A DNA stretch of 64,000 nucleotides. Source: Trichinella spiralis. Its lineage: Eukaryota; Nematoda; Enoplea; Trichinellida; Trichinellidae. Below the pieces are notes generated by a model that was not told the DNA's origin, made no database searches, and saw nothing but the letters and a program-made list of their open reading frames with translations. Position 1 is the first letter of the stretch. Each line of letters starts with the position of its first letter. Below, in pieces: positions 55,248-64,000 of this stretch. The stretch is taken from NCBI GenBank assembly GCA_000181795.3, contig CM012953.1, positions 8,867,708-8,931,707 on the forward strand, in the 5' to 3' direction. The position numbers and the translations under genes were made by a program.

Positions 55248-55295
55248 GCTCGATTGTCGTCGTTGAGTGCAGAGATGTTTCTTTTTTCTCCGCAA

Positions 55296-55328
<33 letters not shown>

Positions 55329-57520
55329 CATTTTTTCTTCTTCATTTTTAGCCTTGTTTGTGCGACATTTTCTTTCCAACTTTCTTTTGCTTCTTCTCTT
55401 TTCAATGAAACTTGTTTTCTTTTTTCTTTCTTTTTTTAAATTTTTTACTTTTGTTTTGATTTTTCCATTTCACTGTTGCTCTAGTAGTATATTCATCATC
55501 CAGTTAGTTCAGTTTGATGCAAAAATAAAAATCGGAAATTCATCTGGTGGAATTTTCAAAATTCGTTCAAAAATTATTCCCTCTTCAAATACTGACACTA
55601 TTATACCAGACTCACAATGCGATAAACAGTGAAAAAAATTTAACGCCCCTTTTAAAATTATTACAGTACTATTTAAAAAAAAGCAGGAATTAATTTTGAT
55701 TTTAAGCCGATCGTACTACTGTTTGAAAAATAAAATAATAAATAAATAGATTTTTATCATGAAAATTACATCAAAAATGGAAATATATTTTGAAAACAAA
55801 TATAAAATTTTTTTCCTATAATGTTGGTCCTACTATTTTGCTGTTCATTCGGTTGCCGCTGCTTGATTGATCAGAACCATTTGGCTTGTAGCCGGCGCTT
55901 TGCTCTTCAGAATTACTGCGTCACTCGTTGTTGCTCTGTTTGTTGTCAATAAGCAGCTTCAATTTTCCCAGTCGCTGCCCCTTTATCTATGCAATCCCTA
56001 ATACATAACGTGACAGCTACTGCATCACCTGACTTGTAATCAATGCAAATTTGGTGGATTTCAGTGGGAATTCAGTCCCGGTGTGGCGAATCGTGTGCAT
56101 ACTGTTGTCTCATTATTAGCATCTACTTCAGTTGTTACTTGTTTCGCAGCAACATTTCTGTATAGCAATCGATTCGTATTCAGTTGCTGAGAAGAAAAAA
56201 GTCTGAACTGACTATTCAACTCGAGAGGGCTTTGATTTTCTTTGTTTGTAACCGAATAAGAATAAAGAACAAAAGCATTGATTCAAAATTTCTAGTTGAA
56301 TATCAATAATTTGCTGAATGATTGACATAGTGTATCCACACTCAAATTAACTATGCAATATTTGTTAGTTGAGTGAAGTGTTTTGATTTGCTTTTCAAAA
56401 ATGACAAGCTTTCAACTAAAAATGCAGCTGCTGATCATCACTCTTCACAATTTGAACATCTAAATTCATCGACAAATAAATGTACCGATGGTTCTTTTGA
56501 CTTCATATGGAAAAAGTTAATTTTTTTTCAATATCAAAATTATCTCGCTGGCTTGTATTTACAACAATGTTTTATTTTAAATCTCTCGCACGGTGATGCA
56601 TGTTGCCAGATAAATTCATCAAAGCAGTTTTTTATCATTCACAGCTTTTTTTATTTTTATCAAACATTATTTATTTAAAATTTTTGAAAAAAATGTAAAA
56701 TATGTATGAAGTTGAACACTCAAACTGCTGAATAAGCAAAAAAAATCAATCTTGTACTGGCGGCATGTCATATACGCGTTTAGAACGCATCTACAGAAAA
56801 TACTTTGAAAAACTAGGATTTTTTATTTAAATATCCGTTTTGAAAAACTTTATTTAAAATTTGACACTTCATATTAAGCATTTAAAAAGCATTTAACTTA
56901 TGATAGACAAGTGTTACACCAATACTGCAACCATTTTGCCGTCTCGTCTTGTCTTGAGCATTGCCAGTATATGATGCTTAATAAAACAAGATTAAATTAT
57001 AATGTTGCAAAATATTGCATTACATAGACATTTTTTAAACTGTTGATAAATTTTACACATTCCTTAAACGCACAATAATGAGGTTAACACTAGCCTGATT
57101 TTTATATTATTACTGTATCTTCATTTGTGTTTACGTAAACATATTTAACATTCCACCGCTGATGATATAATTGAGTAGTGTCACGGACGACGTCTTACTT
57201 CCTGGTATTTCATTTTACATGTCTTCTGATGAATATTTGACAATTTTCTCATGCATGTCAGTTGTCTATCATTTTCTCTAGTAAATTGTGTAATATATTA
57301 ATTTTCAAAATAGTAATAAATTTAGCATTGAATTACATAATATAGATAAAAAGTATTTTATTCAAACATTTTTTTGACTATAATGATATTTTGTTTTCAT
57401 TTTAATATTCGAACAGCGCCCTGGATAATTGTGAACCGCCTGTTGGTTATTTATTTAATAAATGTTTGTTTTTTTACAAAATACCACATTTGTATTATTT
57501 TTATATAGAAACCGATCAAC
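55248..57520. other. 2.3-kb intergenic region
   Basis: The left end has an (ATT)n tract (55297-55329) and T-rich DNA whose open frames are Phe/Ile/Leu/Tyr runs produced by the repeat. A less AT-rich stretch at 55840-56230 carries the second copy of GCCGGCGCTTTG and may be a promoter or untranslated exon of the carrier gene. The rest is AT-rich with no supported gene. It ends with the acceptor ttatatag, 12 nt before the next ATG. Confidence 0.5.
55297..55329. repeat. (ATT)n microsatellite
   Basis: About ten or eleven tandem ATT units lie just after the stop codon of the unrecognised gene, probably in its 3' UTR. Confidence 0.9.
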
Positions 57521-60212
57521 ATGCCGGTGAAAGAAGGAACTGTTTCAGTGGCTGATGGGGTCATGGCAATGAACAAGCATGACATCACACCAGCTGGACC
57601 AAAAATGAAGCGGAGTTTTCAGTGAGAAGCTTTTCTTTTTCTCTTAACAGATTAAATGATTTGGCTATATGATCTCGTGATTATTATTATTTATTGTTGT
57701 TATTGCTTCACCGAACGAAGCTGCCACACCACAACGGTGTTTATTTTATTAATTACGTTTGTCTTTCTTGAAAAAAATAGAACTGAATAATCAATTGAAG
57801 ATTGGTTGAATGGTGAAAGTGAAATTTATATCAGTGATAAATTTATCAGTATTACATTACATGGCAGTAATAATTAAATTGTATTTCTTATAAATTGAAT
57901 GGATATGTTTCAGATTACTTCCTAAAATTATTAATGGTGGCATTGCCGGCATTATTGGTGTAACGTGTGTTTTTCCAATTGATTTAGTAAAAACGAGGTT
58001 ACAAAATCAGAAGATCATTCCTGGCGGTGAACCAATGTATCGTGGAATGTAAGTTGTTTGTTATATTAGCATGTATAAAATTATAGTCTTTTCTTTTGAA
58101 ACATTCATCTTGATGAGGGAATGTTTATATATCAATAATGTGAAATGTGTGCATTGATAAGCATATCGAATTTTTAATATATTGGTAAATCAATATTTGT
58201 TCAGATCTGTTATGATGAATGTTTTTCATTTATGGACAGCAAGATGTTATGAATTATATCAGTGCAATATGAATAGATATATACCTTCAGTTGTTGTATA
58301 ATTAACAATGAAATTTATAAATGTTAAAATTTAGGCTTGATTGCTTCAGAAAGAGCGTTGCCAGAGGTGGATTTTTTGGCATGTATTCAGGTAGGTAACT
58401 TATTTGCTATACTTGTGTGTAACTTTTATTTCAAAACACTGATCAGTAATATTTATAACAAATTCAAACATAAAATTTTGATAGTAAATATTATTTACTA
58501 ATTAATGATTTGTTTATATAAAATAAATATGTTTTTTTTTTATTTTTTTTATAATTGATAATAAATTTTGAACAGACGGAAGCACATAAACGTTTAATGC
58601 TCAGCATTACATTGTCAAAAGGGCATTCACACCGAAGTATGATAGTTAAACTGCCAAATCATGGCTATGTTTTAAAATTGATTAATATATTCGAATACAC
58701 GTTAGTTTAATATAAATTTGAAGTTTTTATATTTTATGAATTATTTAATGTTAATAATAAGTGGCTAATAAAGACTTACTAAGCGATTCTAAGAGCTTTT
58801 ATTTAATCACGAAAGTAAATATTCAAAAAAGAACTCATATATTAACGTTTTTTGCAGGAAGTGGAGTCAACATACTGCTGATTACGCCTGAAAAAGCCAT
58901 TAAATTAGCGGCAAATGATTTCTTCAGATATCATTTGTCATCAGGCAGTGGGTAAACTGATTTAACATGATCAATTATTATATTTGATAATTGATAAACA
59001 ATATTAAATATTAATTTAAAAAAAGCAAAAATAATATCATTAGTTGAGCTGTGTTTGCTTGGTTAAAAGTGGATTCCTAGATTTTTGTAATAAAGTATTG
59101 TTATGCTGAGTGATAATTTGTTTCAGTTTTAAATAGATAATTTTAGTGATAAATAAATGCTTTCAATGGACATATTTCAATAATGTGTAAATTATTTTAG
59201 TAAACTGTCACTAGTAAAGGAGCTTGTTGCCGGTGCTGGGGCCGGATTTTGCCAAATTGCTGTCACCACTCCAATGGAACTTTTAAAAATTCAGTTGCAA
59301 ACTTCTGATTCTGCAGGCAAGTTTCGTATTTGTTTATAAAAAATTTTTTTGTTCATTACACCGGCAGTGTGTAAGTTTGGACTAATTTAATCCAATTGTT
59401 ACTTGTACTTGTACATTGTAGAGAAATTCCTTTATCCAATTTAAACAATTGTTCCCATGTTTTGTCTGCATGCACTGAAACATAGATTTAATAATTAAAT
59501 TTTCTTTATAAACTTTTTAGCGAAAAGTAAAAATCGTCTGAGCGCCACTAAAATAGCGTTGAATATTTTGCGAACGAAAGGCATCAGCGGATTATACAAA
59601 GGCACTGCAGCTACAATGGCCAGAGATGTTACATTTTCGGCAATTTATTTTCCACTGTTTGCTAATTTGAATTCTAAAGTAATAATTACTGTGCCGGCTT
59701 ACAGTTTTTGCAAAATTGGCTATGTTTACTGTGCTAGTATTTGGAATAAGCTGATTCTTGTTCAGGGTCCGAGAAAGAAGGATGGCAGTGGTGAAGCAGT
59801 TTTCTGGCATTCTTTCATCTGTGGCAATATAGCCGGTGCGACTGCATCTTTCGCTGTGACACCTTTGGATGGTAAATTCTGACTGGCGATAGGCTTGATT
59901 TGTGGTGATTTGAATTTTTATACTTTTTCTAGTCATCAAAACCCGTCTTCAATTGCTTCAGCAATCAAATAGCATTACACCACAGTATCGCGGTATTGTG
60001 GACGCATTCAGGTGAGCGTCGATTTCAGATAATTCAATTTTCAAATGCCTCTTATGAAATTGCTTTCATTATTATTCAGGCGCATCTTGTACGAAGAAGG
60101 TGTGACAGCGTTTTTCAAAGGTGCGGCTTGTCGTATGGCCGTTGTGGCACCGTTGTTCGGCATTGCCCAGACCATCTATTACATCGGTGTGGCGGAATGG
60201 TTGTTAAGCTGA
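57521..60212 (+). CDS. Mitochondrial glutamate carrier (SLC25A18/A22 type)
   Basis: Nine exons (57521-57621, 57914-58048, 58335-58390, 58858-58951, 59201-59316, 59521-59678, 59766-59871, 59933-60011, 60080-60212) encode 325 residues. The three mitochondrial carrier repeats each show P-x-[DE]-x-x-[KR]: [22 protein letters not shown] and TPLDVIKTRLQ. Glutamate-carrier-specific stretches are [53 protein letters not shown] and [20 protein letters not shown]. The protein imports glutamate with a proton across the inner mitochondrial membrane. It has a 30-residue N-terminal extension before the first repeat. Intron 5 is best read as GC-AG: GCAG|GCAAGT is the only donor that keeps frame with the AKSKNRL exon. 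The start codon follows a splice acceptor by 12 nt. Confidence 0.95.
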
Positions 60213-60403
60213 AATTACGGGATCTGATTTGTTTCATCTTCTCTGTTGTTGTTGTTCACCATTTGTTAACATGAGCATAATTTATACATTTCGATATATG
60301 AAAAGTTTTAAAGAAAGCATCTCGATCATCATCAATTCCACTGCCATAAACTGATCAATAAGTGGTTATGTTTGAAGAAAAAGACAAGGAACAGCAGAAA
60401 GTT

Positions 60404-62144
60404 TTATTCACAGTTCGATTTCATATTAAAAATATTCAAAACTTTACTTTTCAAAATTTGAAGCTCTTTTCTAATCAACAATGGATTTCGCTGGTTCACA
60501 ATGGTACGCTGGCGGTGATAATGCTTGTTAACAATTTTGAAAGCCGCTTTGATGGACTGCTTATTATCCGTCTCGCTTTGCGTGCGGTACAAAGTGGCCA
60601 GCAATTTCCTCAACGAGCTTATGCTGTCGACTTGATTGAAACGTAGTTGCAAATTTTTGATCCAACTGTGCAATTTCAGCTCTCCACTTCTACTACCACC
60701 AACCTTGCCGCCGCCGTTCAGCAGGTTCCTGAGTCGACATTTGAGCTTTTTGAATCTTTCTGACAATTTCGCTTTGTTCTTCCTTTTCAACTTGCACATC
60801 ACCGACCATTGTTGGGATATCGACTTGGTCGCGTCGGTGAGCAACGCCATTTCCGCGTCGTCGGTCACTTTGCCCTGGTTCACCGCCTTACGACAACTGC
60901 GATACCAGCTTTTCAACGTTGCCAACGATCTCACACCCTGAAGCTGAACAGACAACGCTTCGAAAGTTCCAACAGCGGTTCCTCCTGTTTGTCGATTCGC
61001 ATCCATTTCATTGTTCAGCAAATTAGTGACCGTTCCTTCGATCGATTTCACGTATGCAGTCTCGTCGAACTGCTTGTGGGTCTGATTGAAACGACAAAGC
61101 TGATTCCAGCAGCGTTCCCGCCAGCCCCTGTCGACGTTGACCGAATCGTTCTTGCGCAACAAGTCTTCAATCAAGCTCAATTTTGCCAAATTTTCAGGCC
61201 AGTCAAGTTGAACCGGCGGTTCCGGACCGGCGTAGTGGAATTCAGCGTCGCGCCATTTGGCCAGCAGCTTGTAGAGCTTTTCCAACAGACGTACATTTTT
61301 CACGCTTGCTTGGTAAAGAACCGCCGCCGAGCCGAGAAACAAGCTGCAAACATTGACAAAATGGCCCAACCCCATCAGCTGGCAACAAGACCAGCCCAAC
61401 AGCACGCATTTGTTGCCAACGTCGGCCCAGTTGATTGCCGAAGCGACCACAACTGCCATACTGTACGTCCAACAGTGCGCGGAAGGAGCGTATACCGTAT
61501 CGTCGGCAGATCGTTTCACACTGTCGACGAATTCACGAAGAACCTGCGAAGGAAAATAACCAAATCACCAATCGAAATATCTCCATTCATCAGAATAAAT
61601 GTAAATTTGAAAATTAGTACAATTTTGCAAAAACAACTTTAAATAATAATACAAATCTTTAATATTTTTCATTGTAAATAAATTCAAATTCATTAAGACA
61701 AAATTTTTTCAACAAAGAACAGTAAAGCTGTATCACCTAATCCTATCACATCATACCATTTATAATTTCAAAATAGTACATGCAAATCATTAAACTGTAA
61801 GCATTTTTTCCTAAACTTAAACAACTCACATTTAAACAGTCCATGTTTTCCAATTTCAAAAGTGAGCTCATTAGCTGCCGCGCACGCTGGTATGTTTGAA
61901 AGTGGCCTAACGGTTTGGCAAGTTTTTTTGTCAGCTTTTGCAGAACGTAGACTTCTATTGACTTGAAGATAGTTTCCAAATTCGACGTTTCCTGAGATTG
62001 TAAATACCCGGTCAAGCAAGCTTTCAAGCCGGTGAGATCTAACGCACGATGTTCAGCTGATGAATACGTGCACGTGGAAAGAACTGGCGATTTGTGAAGA
62101 ATCTTCTCCAACTCATTTTCAAATACTGTTGTTGTTTGTTCCAT
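60404..62144 (-). CDS. NEPRO (C3orf17)-like nucleolar protein, tentative
   Basis: Two exons, 62144-61830 and 61543-60404, encode 484 residues. The gene is certain; the family is not. Exon 1 gives MEQTTTVFENELEKIL and a helical part (LQKLTKKLAKPLGHFQTYQR then ARQLMSSLLKLENMDCL). Exon 2 continues VLREFVDSVKRSADDTVYAP and a hydrophobic helical stretch (MAVVVASAINWADVGNKCVL to FLGSAAVLYQAS). This order, RA..L...LL.LE..., then an apolar stretch with A..W, recalls the DUF4477/NEPRO N-terminal domain. The C-terminal 170 residues are very basic (KLKRKNKAKLSERFKKLKCR), as expected for a nucleolar protein. Vertebrate NEPRO is linked to RNase P/MRP and rRNA processing. The gene diverges from VMA12/TMEM199. 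A membrane protein remains possible because of the apolar segment. Confidence 0.7.
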
Positions 62145-62555
62145 GCCTGCGCGGATAAATAAATTTACTTAACACATATCACCATTTCCGTTCAATGAAA
62201 GGGTCATGTTCAAAAATTTTCTGATCAAAAAATCTTCACACAATCGTAGGATAATTCAAGTTGACAAACAGAATCAAAAAAACAATTTGACAGACCGCTG
62301 ACTTGTACGGTGTTGTTTATAAATGCTACAGTAAGATTTTATGAAATTTGAAAATAAAGCATGGGCGTTGTGAGCACTATATTAGAGATGTTTGCAAAAG
62401 TCATATTCTGGCATTGATTTGGATAAAAATTTAAATTTATGCACATTCGTTTATTTATTTATTGGAACTCAACTTTTTTTATACTGTAATATTTCAAAGA
62501 TATCTCTCAATTTATATGGGTCAAATGTAATTTTCGTTGAAAATATTTTTAATCG
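62145..62555. promoter_or_regulatory. Divergent upstream region of NEPRO-like and TMEM199 genes
   Basis: This 411-bp AT-rich interval lies between two genes pointing away from each other. No defined promoter element stands out. Confidence 0.45.
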
Positions 62556-63137
62556 ATGGAGTTAACTTTCAAAATAAAAGATGATTCATTTATTGAATTA
62601 ATAGAAAAAGCATTGTATGAATTCGACGATTTGACAACTGGCGAACGTTTAGATTTGCAAGAAGTGAAAGAGGGAAAATGCAGTTGCACTTTGCGTGTAT
62701 TGAAATTGCTGAAGAGGCGTTTTCCTTCCGAAGTTTCAATCTGCAAATGGTTGCAGTCGGGTGATATAATTTTGCCCACACTGCCCAAGAGGGAACGGAA
62801 TCCGGAATTGGAAGCTCGAATTCAAAAGTTGAAAAAGGAACAAGAACAACGTGAATACGATCGAATGACCAGCAATGTGGACGTGGTGCAGTTGCACAGG
62901 CAACGCAACAAGTTCGGCTCTTTTCAACAAGATTTGGCTATTCTGAACCGGCAGCTTATTATAATACTGAACACACTGCTTACTGTGATTTGCTCATTTC
63001 TTTTCGGTTTCTATTCTGTACAATTTGTTTCCCCTTCATCGGACTATACTCTTCGTGTTGCTGTTGGATTGCTATTTGCAGTTGTTGTTTTTCTGTCTGA
63101 CATGTATTTTATTATTAAGACTTGTGCAAATTCATAG
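62556..63137 (+). CDS. TMEM199: V-ATPase assembly factor VMA12 / TMEM199
   Basis: A single exon encodes 193 residues (human TMEM199 has 208). The cytosolic part ends in SICKWLQSGDIILPTLPKRE then RNPELEARIQKLKKEQEQRE and YDRMTSNVD, matching human LHELLEGSEIYLPE..., PRNPELVARLEKI and EEYKRITRNV. Two membrane helices follow, around LIIILNTLLTVICSFLFGFY and YTLRVAVGLLFAVVVFLSDM. VMA12 sits in the ER membrane and, with VMA21 and VMA22, builds the V0 sector of the proton pump. There is no signal peptide. ATG at 62556 is the first in frame. It is one of two genes here for luminal acidification, the other being the CLC exchanger, but they are 56 kb apart. Confidence 0.9.
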   Translation: MELTFKIKDDSFIELIEKALYEFDDLTTGERLDLQEVKEGKCSCTLRVLKLLKRRFPSEVSICKWLQSGDIILPTLPKRERNPELEARIQKLKKEQEQREYDRMTSNVDVVQLHRQRNKFGSFQQDLAILNRQLIIILNTLLTVICSFLFGFYSVQFVSPSSDYTLRVAVGLLFAVVVFLSDMYFIIKTCANS

Positions 63138-63823
63138 CCACTTGAAACTTGTTATGAGCACTGCAAAGGGTAATTTTGTACACTAATTTGTTATTATACA
63201 CGTCATTCTTTTCAATTACTTTGCAATAAACGGTGAATCATTTTCTGCGCAGAGTAGTTTATTTTGAAAAAGTGTGGTAAATGAAAAATAACTACAGAGA
63301 TCAAGTGATTTTAAAAACTGCAGAACAGAACGCAAAGCAAGCTTGCTGTACACAACGTAGAAATGCATATTTTTGAAAGCAGCTGTTGATGCTTAAATTG
63401 GCGTGAATATTTTCAATATGCATAATTTCTTACTTGGTGATGTAGTTATGATAAAGATATTTTAAGAAAGTAAAACAAAATTTACAACACAAATTATTTT
63501 TACCGTGAAAAAATTAATGACTTTGTAAATTATGATTTTTTTTATCAGTAACTTTATTACTGATGGTATTATCTTTATCTACCTTTAATTCATACAAGTT
63601 TGAGGAACATTTAGTTTAAAATGAAAAGGTTTAAAATTAAAACTTCATTTACTTTAAAGTGATTAAAAATTCCGTTGAAATATATTTTAACAGTAACACT
63701 TATCAATTTAATATTCATTTTTGTAGACTTCTGTCGAACGGTGAATTTTTATCTTTACATTAACCCGTTTCAAGTATATTGTAAAAGTGAATTGAACGAA
63801 TATTGCTTTCAGATTGCATCGAA
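63138..63823. other. Intergenic gap between TMEM199 and EHD genes
   Basis: This is an AT-rich 686-bp spacer. It ends in the acceptor attgctttcag, 12 nt before the EHD start. I see no gene here; an open frame at 63708-63896 on the minus strand overlaps the EHD exon. Confidence 0.5.
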
Positions 63824-64000
63824 ATGGCTCACAACTTAACACAGGAGCAATGTGAAGAGAAAGAAGCACCATCTCCCAAGCGATCATTATTTGCAAAAAC
63901 GCTGAATGAATATTACAAGGAGAAAATTTTGCCGGTAGAAGTGTGCATCAATTTCGACTTGTACTGTTCACTTCCGTTGCTCGACTGCGAATTTTCTTGC
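63824..64000 (+). CDS. rme-1: EHD/RME-1 family ATPase, first exon only
   Basis: Only the N-terminal 59 residues lie in the window, and the gene runs off the right edge. The segment SLFAKTLNEYYKEKILPVEV then FDLYCSLPLLDCEF aligns with the EHD N-terminal helical region (LFQTVAEGLRQLYAQKLLPLEE, then FHSPALEDADF). EHD proteins are dynamin-like ATPases that tubulate endosomal membranes in endocytic recycling. The nucleotide-binding loop would lie just beyond the window. Residues 1-20 (MAHNLTQEQCEEKEAPSPKR) replace the usual short MFSW-type start, so this may be an alternative first exon. The call rests on about 35 residues. Confidence 0.75.
   Translation, partial: MAHNLTQEQCEEKEAPSPKRSLFAKTLNEYYKEKILPVEVCINFDLYCSLPLLDCEFSC

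Noticed and set aside
55254-55632. Open frames rich in Tyr, Ile and Leu
   Set aside because: They are products of the (ATT)n repeat and T-rich 3' UTR.

Overview
This is a eukaryotic, intron-rich, AT-rich window. It looks like a nematode, probably an early-branching one (Dorylaimia, e.g. the Trichinella/Trichuris/mermithid side). The nematode reading rests on the ERK kinase, which carries MPK-1-like residues ([23 protein letters not shown]); on an EB-module/lustrin-type secreted protein; and on the many plus-strand genes whose start codon lies only 0-30 nt after a good 3' splice site, as expected with spliced-leader trans-splicing. The early-branching reading is inference: the window holds a BRCT-bearing family X DNA polymerase and a centrin, both of which, to my knowledge, C. 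elegans lacks. Most introns are GT-AG, many only about 50-70 nt long; two are GC-AG.

Layout, left to right. (1) Minus strand: 3'-truncated FAM114-like gene, then a CLC-3/4/5-type Cl-/H+ exchanger. (2) Divergent from it, plus strand: proteasome beta-3, then a secreted EB/lustrin protein. (3) A 3.4-kb gap with a G-quadruplex-like tract, then an intronless peptide GPCR (+). (4) Minus strand: a divergent centrin, TRAPPC11, and a tiny ribosomal protein S29 gene. (5) Plus strand: DNA polymerase lambda-like, mitochondrial ribosomal protein L30, a 3.5-kb gap, ERK/MPK-1, and an unrecognised coiled-coil protein. (6) ORAI calcium channel (-) diverging from the 26-exon spliceosome gene PRPF8 (+). (7) An unrecognised, low-complexity protein gene, then a mitochondrial glutamate carrier (+). 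(8) A NEPRO-like gene (-) diverging from the V-ATPase assembly factor VMA12/TMEM199 (+), then the first exon of an EHD/RME-1 ATPase, cut by the window end.

The genes are mostly housekeeping and do not form one pathway. Several concern membrane traffic and endolysosomes (TRAPPC11, CLC exchanger, VMA12, EHD, FAM114) and several gene expression (PRPF8, RPS29, MRPL30). No transposon, retroelement, rRNA, tRNA or CRISPR could be supported by eye. The genome has a marked base-composition contrast: long exons (GPCR, TRAPPC11 centre, PRPF8 late exons, the unknown gene) are about 55-68% GC in sampled lines, while introns and intergenic DNA are about 20-30%.

No clearly new multi-gene system was found. 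The best leads are the unrecognised gene at 52554-55247, a GC-rich motif shared by two upstream regions, the polymerase X and centrin genes, the ORAI substitution at the human R91 position, and the two GC-AG introns.
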